Notes: a model not told the origin generated them from the sequence alone. 64,000 nucleotides of DNA from Phycisphaerales bacterium (GCA_028279375.1 JANQNW010000015.1:186001-250000), one strand, 5' to 3'; positions 18,513 to 26,504 are shown, numbered from the stretch's first letter. Numbers and translations are program-made.

Positions 18513-18803
18513 TCACCAGCGGCCGCGACCGCCGCCGCCGCCGCCACGACCACCGCGATCCTCGCGCTGGCGGGCTTCGTTGACCTTCAGCTGGCGGCCG
18601 CCCATATCGGCGCCGTCCATCGCCTTCATGGCGTTCATCGCCGCGTCGTTGTCATTCATCTCGACGAAGCCGAAGCCGCGCGAGCGACCGGTCTCACGAT
18701 CCATGATGACGGTGGCGCTGGCGACCTCGCCGTGCTCACTGAAGGCGGCGTTCAGATCGGCGTCAGTGGTCTGGAAGGGGAGGTTTCCGACGTAGAGCTT
18801 CAT
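18513..18803 (-). CDS. RRM-domain RNA-binding protein (copy 1)
   Basis: 96 residues: one RNA recognition motif plus a Gly/Arg tail. RNP2 is KLYVGNLPF (2-10) and RNP1 is RSRGFGFVEM, with the intervening TTDADLNAAFSEHGEVASATVIMD of the standard fold. The tail REDRGGRGGGGGGRGRW is RGG-like and ends in the same GRGRW as the second copy at 19119. Such small RRM proteins occur in cyanobacteria and planctomycetes and in several cases respond to cold; they bind single-stranded RNA. The gene has its own leader, similar to that of the second copy. Confidence 0.93.
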   Translation of the reverse strand: MKLYVGNLPFQTTDADLNAAFSEHGEVASATVIMDRETGRSRGFGFVEMNDNDAAMNAMKAMDGADMGGRQLKVNEARQREDRGGRGGGGGGRGRW

Positions 18804-18908
18804 ATCAGTTCACTCGGACCCGAGGGCAGTAGCCAACAGAGATCCTCGGGAATGATCTGCGTCGGGCTCGCCGGTAGAGCAACAGGTCTGCCCAATGCCC
18901 GGCGTATC
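18804..18908 (-). promoter_or_regulatory. Conserved 5' leader of RRM gene, copy 1
   Basis: These ~105 nt upstream of the ATG align with the region upstream of the second RRM gene (19395-19497). Shared blocks, in plus-strand order, are GAGATCCTCGGG, GGGCTCGCCGG and CCGGCGTATCA. On the transcript, CCCGAGG and CCTCGGG can pair across an 18-nt loop about 20 nt before the start codon. It may be an autoregulatory or temperature-sensing leader, or simply duplicated DNA. Confidence 0.5.
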
Positions 18909-19043
18909 ATTTTGGACGAGGGAGATGATACGGAAATCGGGGTTGGCGGGCGAGTCGAAGGCTGCCGGGTTCGACTGGGGTCGAATCTGCCGGCGGGGCC
19001 CTCACAGGCCCCCGGGCCGGCGGGCTCGCAGCCCGCTGGGCAC

Positions 19044-19077
19044 GAAAAAGCGTGCGTCACCGGTAGGCGACGCACGC
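19044..19077 (-). terminator. Rho-independent terminator of RRM copy 2
   Basis: Perfect 9-bp stem GCGTGCGTC (19050-19058) / GACGCACGC (19069-19077) with a 10-nt loop. On the minus strand it is followed at once by TTTTTC. It lies ~40 nt after the stop of the RRM gene at 19119-19394. Confidence 0.85.
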
Positions 19078-19118
19078 TGAAGTACTCACTTCAGAATCCT
19101 GACAAGCAGGATTCAGCT

Positions 19119-19394
19119 CTACCAGCGGCCGCGGCCGCCGCCACCGCCGCGATTCTCGCGGGGCTTGGCCTCGTTGACCTTGATCTGGCGGCCGTCGAGG
19201 TCCTTGCCGTCGAGCGCGTCGATGGCCTTGCGTGCGCCCTCATCCGACATCTCGACGAAACCGAAGCCGCGCGGGCGGCCGGTCTCGCGATCCATCACGA
19301 GGTTGGCGCTCTGGACGTCGCCGAACTGCGCGAAGGTCTCGTTCAGACGTGACTCACTGGTGTCAAATGACAGATTTCCAACATAGAGCTTCAT
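19119..19394 (-). CDS. RRM-domain RNA-binding protein (copy 2)
   Basis: 91 residues, a close paralogue of the gene at 18513. RNP2 KLYVGNLSF, RNP1 RPRGFGFVEM, and tail RENRGGGGGRGRW. Differences lie mostly in helix 1 and the loop before RNP1 (DTSESRLNETFAQFGDVQS), so the two copies probably bind different but overlapping RNA sets. It has its own strong terminator, so it is a monocistronic unit and not a true operon with copy 1. Confidence 0.93.
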   Translation of the reverse strand: MKLYVGNLSFDTSESRLNETFAQFGDVQSANLVMDRETGRPRGFGFVEMSDEGARKAIDALDGKDLDGRQIKVNEAKPRENRGGGGGRGRW

Positions 19395-19497
19395 AAGAGA
19401 ATCTCGGGCCCGAATGTTCAGCCAACGGAGATCCTCGGGGTCGATCCAGGTTGGGCTCGCCGGATGGAGCAGACGCTCTCGACTGCCGGCGTATCAG
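19395..19497 (-). promoter_or_regulatory. Conserved 5' leader of RRM gene, copy 2
   Basis: Homologous to 18804-18908. The stem near the start codon is kept as CCCGAG with TTCGGG (one G-U pair), despite sequence change on one side. The upstream end of the conserved block is the GTATCA of the shared CCGGCGTATCA, which on the minus strand reads TGATAC and could be part of the promoter. Confidence 0.5.
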
Positions 19498-19633
19498 ATG
19501 TAGTTGCGGCCGGAGGGTACGCGATCGGGGAAAAAATCTCCCGAACTGGAGCTCGAAAGTTGTGAGATAATTCGGATTGCTGGTCTGATTTGGTTCCGAA
19601 TGTTCCCCTGCGCGTCAGAATCGGGGCGCCGGG

Positions 19634-19639
19634 TACAAT
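19634..19639 (+). promoter_or_regulatory. Candidate -10 box of the mlaE operon (leaderless)
   Basis: TACAAT, 8 nt before ATG 19648. The same hexamer followed by C stands upstream of lepA (48584). No Shine-Dalgarno sequence fits in the space. Confidence 0.45.
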
Positions 19640-19647
19640 CCGATCTC

Positions 19648-20748
19648 ATGGCCGAGACGCTCCGAATCTCGCAGGGTGAGGCCGGGGGGGTGACGATCGC
19701 GATCAGCGGTCCCCTTGACCTGGAGACGGCGCCGGGCGTGTGGGATCAGGCCGTGCGGGCCGCCACGACGGCGACGAAGGAGCTGGTGCTCGATCTGACG
19801 GGCCTCGGCGTCTGCGACGGCGTCGGCGTCGGGCTTCTCGCCGAACTCGATCGATCGGCGCCCGGACAGACGCGGCTCGACGGCGGCTCGGATGAGCTTC
19901 ACGAACTTCTCAAGATGGCCCGCCTCGAGAAGGGGCAGGACACGAGAGCGCCGAGCGTCGGTTTCTTCAGCTCCGTCGGGCAGGCGACGGCCGCGCTGCT
20001 GGCGACGATTCATGCGCTCATCTCGTTCACCGGCGATGTGACGGCCGCGATCATCCCGGCGATTCGGACGCTGAACGGCACGCGCCTTCGTGAGATCCTC
20101 CGCAACTGCGTGCGCGTGGGCGCCGACGCCGTTCCGGTCGTGAGCTTCCTGGGATTGCTCATCGGGTACATCCTGTCGGTGCAGGCGACGAAGGCGCTGG
20201 AGACGGTGGGCACGACGTCGCTGGTGCCGATGGTTGTGGGCTTCTCGACGTTCCGCGAGTTCGGCGCCTTGATCGCAGCGATCATCCTCGCCGGTCGATC
20301 GGGTTCGGCGTTCGCGGCCGAGCTCGGCACGATGAAGGTGACGGAGGAGATGGACGCCTATCGCACGCTGGGATTGAATCCGATCGTCGTGCTCGTGATC
20401 CCGCGCATTCTCGCCGGCGTCATCGTGACGCCGTTGCTGACGATCTACTCGATCGTGCTGGCGATCGTCGGCGGTTCGATTCCACTGCTGACGAAGGGCT
20501 ACAGCTTCGGAGCGTATATCGACAGCGTTTTCAACTCCGTCGTCACAGCGGATTTCGCGCAGGCGATGGTGAAGGGGCTGGTCTTCGGATTGCTCGTGGC
20601 GATGCTCGGGTGTTTCCACGGCATGCGCACGGGTCGCGGCGCCGACGCCGTCGGCGCAAGCACGACGAAGGCGGTCGTTGCGGGCATCGTCGCGGTGCTG
20701 ATCGCGGACAGCATCGTCAGCACGATTTTCTACAACCTCGGGTATTGA
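19648..20748 (+). CDS. mlaE: MlaE-type lipid ABC permease with N-terminal STAS domain
   Basis: 366 residues from ATG 19648. Residues ~1-110 form a STAS-like domain (ETLRISQGEAGGVTIAISG, LVLDLTGLGVCDGVGVGLL). The rest is the MlaE/YrbE permease: NCVRVGADAVPVVSFLGLLIG, FREFGALIAAIILAGRSGSA (the conserved EFGxL...aGr.gsa motif), LGTMKVTEEMDAYRTLGLNP, and terminal hydrophobic helices. With MlaF and the MCE protein it moves phospholipid or other lipid between inner and outer membranes. STAS fusion is a recurring arrangement; in proteobacteria the STAS subunit MlaB is separate. It is the first gene of a four-gene operon (1-nt gap to mlaF). Confidence 0.93.
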   Translation: MAETLRISQGEAGGVTIAISGPLDLETAPGVWDQAVRAATTATKELVLDLTGLGVCDGVGVGLLAELDRSAPGQTRLDGGSDELHELLKMARLEKGQDTRAPSVGFFSSVGQATAALLATIHALISFTGDVTAAIIPAIRTLNGTRLREILRNCVRVGADAVPVVSFLGLLIGYILSVQATKALETVGTTSLVPMVVGFSTFREFGALIAAIILAGRSGSAFAAELGTMKVTEEMDAYRTLGLNPIVVLVIPRILAGVIVTPLLTIYSIVLAIVGGSIPLLTKGYSFGAYIDSVFNSVVTADFAQAMVKGLVFGLLVAMLGCFHGMRTGRGADAVGASTTKAVVAGIVAVLIADSIVSTIFYNLGY

Positions 20749-20749
20749 G

Positions 20750-21526
20750 ATGGCAGCGAACGGCGCGACAACTCCTGAGACACCGATCGTCGATGTGCGG
20801 AATCTGCGCATGGCGTTCGGTCCGAAAGTCGTCCTGGAGGACATCAACTTCAAGGTGCACAAGGGTGAGATCTTCTTCATCGGCGGGAATTCGGGTTGCG
20901 GAAAGAGCACGCTCTTCAAGCACATCGTGGGTCTGATTCCGCCCGCGGCGGGTGAGATCTATGTCGACGGCATGGACGCCGTCAACTTCACGCCGAAGGA
21001 GCATCAGCGCCTGCTGCGCCATGTGGGCGTGAGCTATCAGGGCGGCGCGCTCTTCAGTTCGATGTCGATTCTCGAGAACGTGTGCATGCCCTTGCGGGAG
21101 TTCACGGATCTGAACGCGAAGGAGCGCGAGGCGGTGGGGATGACGAAGCTCAGTCTCGTCGGCCTCGCGCCGGCGGCGTCGAAACTGCCTGCCGAGGTGA
21201 GCGGCGGCATGCTCAAGCGCGCCGCGGTCGCGCGTGCGCTTGCGCTGGATCCTGACCTGGTGATCTTCGACGAGCCCAGCGCCGGGCTTGATCCTTTGAG
21301 TTCGAGCGATCTGGATCGATTGATCGCGACGCTGAGCCGCCTGCTTTCGACGACGTTCATCATCGTGTCGCACGAGCTTCGGAGCATCTTCTCGATCGCG
21401 GACCGGCTGCTGCTGCTGGACGCGGCGCGCAAGACGCAGGTCGGACTGGGGCCTCCGAAGGAGTTGCGTGAGTCTTCGCCGGATTCGTGGGTGCGATCAT
21501 TTCTCAATCCTGGAGCCGCCGCATGA
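20750..21526 (+). CDS. mlaF: MlaF-type lipid ABC transporter ATPase
   Basis: 258 residues. ABC ATPase: Walker A GGNSGCGKST, Q-loop YQGGALFSSM as in MlaF, signature EVSGGMLKRAAVARA, Walker B LVIFDEPSAGLDP, switch His in IIVSHE. The signature VSGGMLKR and the GGALFSSM segment are typical of the MlaF/Ttg2A branch. It energises lipid movement through the MlaE permease. The start is 1 nt after the mlaE stop, and its stop overlaps the next start (ATGA). Confidence 0.93.
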   Translation: MAANGATTPETPIVDVRNLRMAFGPKVVLEDINFKVHKGEIFFIGGNSGCGKSTLFKHIVGLIPPAAGEIYVDGMDAVNFTPKEHQRLLRHVGVSYQGGALFSSMSILENVCMPLREFTDLNAKEREAVGMTKLSLVGLAPAASKLPAEVSGGMLKRAAVARALALDPDLVIFDEPSAGLDPLSSSDLDRLIATLSRLLSTTFIIVSHELRSIFSIADRLLLLDAARKTQVGLGPPKELRESSPDSWVRSFLNPGAAA

Positions 21527-22659
21527 ATGGCGAGAACTTCAAGCTCGGTCTCTTCGTCTCGGTGGCGCTGGCGCTGATGGTGTCGCTCCTGCTGCTCTTT
21601 GGCATGCTCGAGCGATTCAAGCCATCGGAGACGGCGGAGACGTGTTTCTTCGAACCGATCGGCGGTCTTCGTCCCGGCGCGTCGGTGCGTCTGCGCGGCC
21701 TGGAGATCGGGCGCGTCGGAACGGTGACGCTGGCGGCGGCGCGATACAAGCTGCCGGAGACGAGCGACATCGATGAGACGGTGATGCGCCGATCGATCGT
21801 CGCGGAGCTGATCTTCGACAGCAAGGTGCTGGACAATCTGAATCTCCAGGGCGATGAGAACACGCTTCCGAATCTCATTGAAGCAGGATTGCGCGCGCGT
21901 CTCGCCAACGACGGGATCGGCGGACCGACGTTCGTGCAGCTTGATTTCCTTGCGAGGGAGTTGCGATCGACGAATGAGATTCCGTGGACGCCGCTGACTC
22001 CGTACATACCTTCGGCGCCGAGCGAGATCGGGTCGATCATTCAGAATCTGCAGGAGCTTCTCGTCAGGATCGACACGGGCGAGTTCATCGAGAACATGTC
22101 GAAGCTGGCGAGCATCGGGCCGGAGATTCAGCGAATTGCGCAGATGCTGAGCGATACGGAGCTGACGGGCGATCTGAGCGAGACGCTTGTCGCGCTGCGC
22201 GACGCGGGAACGGCGGCGGAGTCGTTCCTGACGGACGGACGGATTGACACCCTGCTCGACGAGACGTCGGCGACGATGACGGATGTGCGCACGGCGATTC
22301 GCGAGAGCGAGGGCGAGATTGATCCGCTCATTGATGATCTCATGCGGATGTCGAGTTCGCTGCAGCAGGCGGCGGGCGCGCTGGACGCGCTCGCGGTGAA
22401 TGTGAACGAGAGCGGTCTGATCGCCAAGCTGAACACGCTCGCCGATGAGCTTGGCCCGGCGGGGAGCGATTTGGCGGATCTGGCGCGCCGGCTTGATCGG
22501 TTGGTGCGCGACAATGATGCGCAGATTGCGGACACGATCCGGTCGCTTCGCAGCGCGACGCTTGAACTCGAGGGGTTGCTCGAGGATGCGAGGGCGAACC
22601 CGAGCGGCATGATCTTCAGCGAGCCGCCACCGAGGCGGATTCCGGAGGGAGGACAGTGA
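21523..22659 (+). CDS. mlaD: MCE/MlaD-family lipid-binding protein
   Basis: 378 residues. A single N-terminal membrane helix (about 6-28) is followed by an MCE domain (about 36-150) with GLRPGASVRLRGLEIGRVGTVTL, the MCE hallmark. The remainder is a long helical region rich in Ala/Leu/Asp with heptad-like spacing (residues ~175-365), as in longer MlaD/PqiB-like proteins where helices build a hydrophobic channel. It is anchored in the inner membrane and reaches into the periplasm. It overlaps mlaF by 4 nt and the lipoprotein gene by 1 nt. Confidence 0.9.
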   Translation: MNGENFKLGLFVSVALALMVSLLLLFGMLERFKPSETAETCFFEPIGGLRPGASVRLRGLEIGRVGTVTLAAARYKLPETSDIDETVMRRSIVAELIFDSKVLDNLNLQGDENTLPNLIEAGLRARLANDGIGGPTFVQLDFLARELRSTNEIPWTPLTPYIPSAPSEIGSIIQNLQELLVRIDTGEFIENMSKLASIGPEIQRIAQMLSDTELTGDLSETLVALRDAGTAAESFLTDGRIDTLLDETSATMTDVRTAIRESEGEIDPLIDDLMRMSSSLQQAAGALDALAVNVNESGLIAKLNTLADELGPAGSDLADLARRLDRLVRDNDAQIADTIRSLRSATLELEGLLEDARANPSGMIFSEPPPRRIPEGGQ

Positions 22660-23240
22660 TGCGCGCATTCCTGATGATCGTGATCGCGTTCGCGCTTGCG
22701 GGCTGCAGCAGCCTGGATCGGCCGTACCCGGATCGGCAGCTGTATGTCTTCTCGGCGTCTGAATCGGATGAGCGCGCCTCAGCATCCGACGACGCTCCGC
22801 TCCTCCGCGTCTCGCGCGCGGTGATCGCAGCGCCCTTCGGCTCGCGCGCGATGCAGTATCGCGTCGGCGACAATCAGTTCGAGCCGGATTACTACCACGC
22901 ATGGGCGGATGATCCCGGGAAACTGATCGCCGGCGCGGCGATCGAGGCGCTCAATGCGCAGGGCTCGTGGCGCGCGGTGCTGGATGACGGGAGTATGGCG
23001 GCGCCGTCGCAGACGCTCGAGTTGTATGTGGATGCCCTGTATGCGGATGTGACGGGCTCCTCGACGCAGGCGGTGCTGAGCGTTCGCGCGACGCTGCTCG
23101 ATGACGACCAATTCGTGCTGATGAGCGAGCGCTTTGAAGAGCGGCGCGATGTTCCGCGCGGCGATCCGGCGGCGCTGGTCGAGGCGTGGAATGGGCTGCT
23201 GGATGAGATGCTGGGACGTATTGCCCGCCAATCTTCCTGA
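22659..23240 (+). CDS. ABC-transport auxiliary lipoprotein (PqiC-like)
   Basis: 193 residues with a lipoprotein signal (lipobox LAGC, followed by SSLDRPYPD). RQLYVFSA and LLRVSRAVIAAPFGSRAMQYR, then DNQFEPDYYHAWADDPGKLI, match the ABC-type transport auxiliary lipoprotein family found with MCE systems. It is probably an outer-membrane partner that receives lipid from the MCE tunnel. A strong ribosome site (GGAGGGAGGA) lies inside the end of mlaD and selects the ATG at 22659. It is the last gene of the mlaEFD operon. Confidence 0.88.
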   Translation: MRAFLMIVIAFALAGCSSLDRPYPDRQLYVFSASESDERASASDDAPLLRVSRAVIAAPFGSRAMQYRVGDNQFEPDYYHAWADDPGKLIAGAAIEALNAQGSWRAVLDDGSMAAPSQTLELYVDALYADVTGSSTQAVLSVRATLLDDDQFVLMSERFEERRDVPRGDPAALVEAWNGLLDEMLGRIARQSS

Positions 23241-23362
23241 GAAGGCGCCAGATTCCGGGGCGTTCGAACCTCCAGTGAAATGCAGCGCTGGCCTCTCCGA
23301 ATCGGTAGATGAAGGGGACGCGTTTGCATGGTCGGGCTGGACCCGACTGACGGAGGATCGTC

Positions 23363-24694
23363 ATGCGAACTATCTCTGCTCTTCTCGTTGCAGTTCTGCT
23401 TTCTCTCGGCGCCGAGGCGAAGGTTCTCAAGGGTCATCGGACGCTGGAGGATGTGCCTACGCTGACGGGGCGTGTTGATGTGGTGTGCGAGGCGGCGGAA
23501 GTCATCGTGCGTGATCTGGATGATCGCGCGGTGGCGCTGATGCACGGGTATGCGTATCTCGTGAAGGACGGGACGGATCGGCCGGTGACGTTCTTCTGGA
23601 ATGGCGGGCCTGGGGCTTCGACTGCGATTCTGCACACGGGATTCGCTTCGCCGATGCGCGCTCCGATCGGTGATGAGGACGCCGAGCCGGCTGCGAATCC
23701 GCTGACGCTGATCGACAAGACGGATCTCGTATACGTGGATCCGGTGGGAACCGGTTTCAGCCAGGCGGTCGGCACGGCGGAGGCGGAGGACTTCTGGGGC
23801 ATCTATGAGGATGCGTACAGCGCGGCGGAGTTCGTTGAAGGATTCCTTTCTGCGCGGGGGATGCTTGATCGACCGGTGTATCTGTGCGGCGAGAGTTACG
23901 GCGCCGTGCGCGTGGCGGCGATGCTGGAGCATCTGATTGAGCGCGGGATCGACGTCGAGGGTCTGATTCTCATCTCGCCGGCATTGGAGTCGGGGATCAT
24001 CCGGCCGCGCGCGGGGACGGATTATGTGTATGAAGCGCGGGCGGATCGTCTGCCGACGTACGCGGCGCTGGCGCTGGATCGGGGTGTTCGCAAGACGGAT
24101 GACGAGCGCGCGTTCATCGAGGACGCTCTCGAGTTTGCCCACGGGCCTTACCTGGATGCGCTTGATGAGCTTGATGAGCTTCCGGAGTCGGAGATTGAGC
24201 GGCTTCGTTCGATTCGCAAGCAGTTCACCGATCGGCCGGATGTCAAGAAGCGTGATCAGCATGATGCGCGGCGTCCCAAGCGCCAGGGCGAGATCGCGGG
24301 GATCGAGATCGACGAATTCGGCGATTCGTACAAGGCGCTGCTGCACGAGGTCTTCGGGATCCGGACGGGCGGGAAGTACAAGTTGATGAACAGGCGCGCG
24401 AACAGAAGCTGGCGCGCCGAGGATGGCGAATCGGGTCTGTATCGTTCGAACATCCGGACGCCGCGGATGATCGCGCGGGCGTGCGACGAGGGATTGTGCC
24501 CGCGCGTCTTCATCGCGGGCGGCTGGTACGACCTGGTGACGCCTTTTGCGACGAATCGGCGGCTTGCGGCGGAGGGCGAGTTCGGCGACTGCGAGATTGA
24601 GGTGCGCGATTATGCGGCGGGTCATGTGATCTTCGCGGATGAGGACGCGCATGAGGAGCTTGCGGAGGATGTGCGAGCGTGGCTGGCGCCGTAG
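23363..24694 (+). CDS. S10-family serine carboxypeptidase-like hydrolase
   Basis: 443 residues, with signal peptide to about residue 19 and GGAGG upstream. The alpha/beta-hydrolase triad of peptidase family S10 is in order: S178 in CGESYG, D390 in GGWYDLVTPF, H421 in AAGHVIF. The oxyanion/substrate segment FFWNGGPGAST is also as in carboxypeptidases. It is likely periplasmic or secreted and removes C-terminal residues from peptides. Base composition fits the neighbours. It ends before a strong terminator. Confidence 0.93.
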   Translation: MRTISALLVAVLLSLGAEAKVLKGHRTLEDVPTLTGRVDVVCEAAEVIVRDLDDRAVALMHGYAYLVKDGTDRPVTFFWNGGPGASTAILHTGFASPMRAPIGDEDAEPAANPLTLIDKTDLVYVDPVGTGFSQAVGTAEAEDFWGIYEDAYSAAEFVEGFLSARGMLDRPVYLCGESYGAVRVAAMLEHLIERGIDVEGLILISPALESGIIRPRAGTDYVYEARADRLPTYAALALDRGVRKTDDERAFIEDALEFAHGPYLDALDELDELPESEIERLRSIRKQFTDRPDVKKRDQHDARRPKRQGEIAGIEIDEFGDSYKALLHEVFGIRTGGKYKLMNRRANRSWRAEDGESGLYRSNIRTPRMIARACDEGLCPRVFIAGGWYDLVTPFATNRRLAAEGEFGDCEIEVRDYAAGHVIFADEDAHEELAEDVRAWLAP

Positions 24695-25382
24695 TGGGAG
24701 TGGGCTGATTCGTTGAGCTTGGTTTGGCGCGCCGGTTTCTGTCGGCGCGCTTTTGTTTTGGATGATGATCGTCCACGCGAGCCTGAGGGGCGGCGCTCGC
24801 GCTCGTTTCAGTCACATCTGGTGTTGGCGCCCGGGATTCCCAGATCGAGAGGTCTTCCAGCGCGTTCGGGATCTCCTTCAGGTTGATGAGTGACTGAGCG
24901 GCTTTGCGCGCCGACTCGGGCTTCGTGGCCGCGCAATTCTGGGATATGCGGAGCAGTGTGGAGCGGGCGACGCCCTTGGCGAGGCGATCGCGCGCCATCT
25001 GGCGGTAGTGGAGGAGCAGTTCGATGCGCGCGAGGCGGCGCTGGGTTTCGGGGTGGAGGATCCAGTCGGTGAGCTGTTCGAGTGTGAGGTTGTGGCGGCG
25101 GGCGAGGAGGAGGAGGGAGTCGTCGGAGTCGAGTTCGTCGGTGTGGTCGGAGGCTGTGAGGAATGAGAGGAGGAGGGCGTCGGAGTCGGATTCGGAGAGG
25201 AGGGGAAGAGAGTCAGATGAAGACGCAGGCGTTGTTGGTTGGGTGTTCTGTTGGGCTTGCGCGTTGTGTGGGTCGAGGGTTGGAGGAGGGGGTAGGAGGG
25301 AGGAGCCCTCACCCTGCCCTCTCCCGCAAGCGGGAGAGGGGGGAGCGGGATCGGCGCGTTCGAGGAGTTGTGTTGTGAACAT
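24510..25382 (-). CDS. Hypothetical protein, uncertain extent
   Basis: Open frame of 290 residues from the ATG at 25382. The middle (25200-24850) looks like a genuine helical domain: LEQLTDWILHPETQRRLARI, LLHYRQMARDRLAKGVARST, SARKAAQSLINLKEIPN, resembling small planctomycete proteins of unknown function. The N-terminal part (PSPACGRGQGEGSS) is encoded by a palindromic intergenic repeat, and the C-terminal ~60 residues run antisense through the S10 terminator and the end of that gene. The true protein is probably shorter at both ends. No family name can be given. Confidence 0.4.
   Translation of the reverse strand: MFTTQLLERADPAPPSPACGRGQGEGSSLLPPPPTLDPHNAQAQQNTQPTTPASSSDSLPLLSESDSDALLLSFLTASDHTDELDSDDSLLLLARRHNLTLEQLTDWILHPETQRRLARIELLLHYRQMARDRLAKGVARSTLLRISQNCAATKPESARKAAQSLINLKEIPNALEDLSIWESRAPTPDVTETSASAAPQARVDDHHPKQKRADRNRRAKPSSTNQPTPTTAPATLAHPPQAPHARPHPRRSHDPPHNRAPQSRSRRTRPPPQAADSSQKASPGRTSRPR
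24727..24757 (+). terminator. Rho-independent terminator of the S10 peptidase gene
   Basis: Perfect 8-bp stem GCGCGCCG / CGGCGCGC, loop GTTTCTGT, followed by TTTTGTTTTG. It is 32 nt after the stop at 24694. Confidence 0.85.
25303..25340. repeat. REP-like palindromic repeat (CCCTCTCCCG-type)
   Basis: CCCTCTCCCG (25317-25326), CAAG, CGGGAGAGGG (25331-25340): a perfect 10-bp inverted repeat preceded by CCCTCACCCTG. Read in one plus-strand frame it gives SPHPALSRKRERG, a phrase recalled from spurious ORFs in many bacterial genomes where this dispersed repeat is found. It lies at the N-terminal end of the doubtful minus-strand gene. Confidence 0.7.
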
Positions 25383-25653
25383 GAGTTCATTTGAGCAGCG
25401 GCTCGGAACGGCACAAGAGGTTTTGGCGGCAGTGCGCTGCAACTGCGCATGGCGGGGCGAGATGCGCGGGTATGTGCGCGACTTTGCGCATGTGGGGGCG
25501 TGATCGGGCAAGGGGGCGTGTGTGCGTTTTTCGGGCGTCCGGGGTGAGTCTGAAAAGTCGTGGAATAGGCGGATGGACCGGGGCGTTCGTCGATGCGGCG
25601 GGCGTCTTGTGACGCACCTGCCGGGAGACGCACGCTCGAAGGGAGTCCTGATC

Positions 25654-26472
25654 ATGAGAATCCAGCATGCACTTGCCGTGGTTGTGGCGGCGACACTTTC
25701 AATCGGAAGTTCGGCGTTTGCGCAGTCGGGCGGCGCTTCTGCGCAGGAGTCCGGCGCATCGAGCGTGCATGTGCACGCGCACGTCCTGTACTCGAGCGCG
25801 CTGTGGAAGAAGGACTCGAACGCGATCACCGGCGTGTGGCGCATCGAGGATCGCGGTGACGGGCGGCGAGCGCTGGTGCTGGATTCGTCATTCAAGACGA
25901 AATCGGCGCCGGATCTGAAGCTCGTGTTCTCGACGGAGTCTGTCGAGAAGGTGACGAAGAAGAACGTGCTGAAGACAGGGCGTGTGCTGTCTCTGCTGCA
26001 GAGCAATACTGGCGCGCAGGAATATGAACTGCCTGCTGATCTGGATCTGACGAAGTATCGCACGCTCGCGATTCACTGCGAGCAGTACACGAAGCTGTGG
26101 GGGGCTTCGGCGCTCTCCGAGGGCGAGGTGCTCGCGCACGCGCCTTCATGGACGAAGAAGACCAAGAAGACGAAGGGCGGCTATGAGATCGTGCGGCGGA
26201 GCGATGGCGTGTACATCCGGTTCGCGTCTGATTTCAAGACGGCGAAGGCGCCGGAGCCATTGCGCGTCATTCTGTCTCCGCTGACGCCGAAGGAAGCGAA
26301 GAACAAGAACGCCGAGGATGGCGGGGTGTTGATCGCGACGCTTTCGAGCGTGAAGGGCGGTCAGGAGTATCTGATCAGCGAGGACGTGGACTTCGCGAAG
26401 TTCAACTCGGTGCTGCTGAACTGCAAGAAGTACACGAAGCTGTGGTCCGCGGCGGCGCTTTCGATCGAATGA
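25654..26472 (+). CDS. Secreted protein with two tandem DM13 domains
   Basis: 272 residues from ATG 25654, with a signal peptide ending at SSAFA-QSG and GGGAG upstream. Two similar units follow. Unit 1 (about 50-155) has LKLVFST, GRVLSLLQSNTGAQEYELPADLDL and ends YRTLAIHCEQYTKLWGASAL. Unit 2 (about 160-272) has LRVILSP, GVLIATLSSVKGGQEYLISEDVD and ends FNSVLLNCKKYTKLWSAAAL. This matches the DM13 family (electron-transfer or adhesion-associated module) with its single conserved Cys before the YTKLW helix. Between them is a Lys/Thr-rich linker. The role in bacteria is unclear. Confidence 0.8.
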   Translation: MRIQHALAVVVAATLSIGSSAFAQSGGASAQESGASSVHVHAHVLYSSALWKKDSNAITGVWRIEDRGDGRRALVLDSSFKTKSAPDLKLVFSTESVEKVTKKNVLKTGRVLSLLQSNTGAQEYELPADLDLTKYRTLAIHCEQYTKLWGASALSEGEVLAHAPSWTKKTKKTKGGYEIVRRSDGVYIRFASDFKTAKAPEPLRVILSPLTPKEAKNKNAEDGGVLIATLSSVKGGQEYLISEDVDFAKFNSVLLNCKKYTKLWSAAALSIE

Positions 26473-26504
26473 CGCAGGCGCTTGTGCCTGGACGAGGACG
26501 CGTC
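26471..26504. terminator. Hairpin in convergent gap
   Basis: GACGC (26471-26475) pairs with GCGTC (26500-26504), with a second short stem CAGGC/GCCTG inside. It fills the 30-nt gap between the DM13 gene and the FG-GAP gene. No T-run, so the terminator call is weak. Confidence 0.25.

Noticed and set aside
18904..18931. Inverted repeat GTATCAT / ATGATAC upstream of RRM copy 1
   Set aside because: It is perfect over 7 bp but is missing upstream of copy 2, so it is not part of the conserved leader.
21037..22902. Long Arg-rich open frame on the minus strand across mlaF, mlaD and the lipoprotein gene
   Set aside because: It is fully antisense to well-supported coupled genes, has no recognisable motif, and its composition (Arg/His/Leu) is that of a reverse-frame shadow in GC-rich DNA.
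22892..24652. 586-residue open frame antisense to the S10 peptidase and the lipoprotein
   Set aside because: Same pattern: low-complexity Arg-rich translation opposite genes with intact catalytic motifs.
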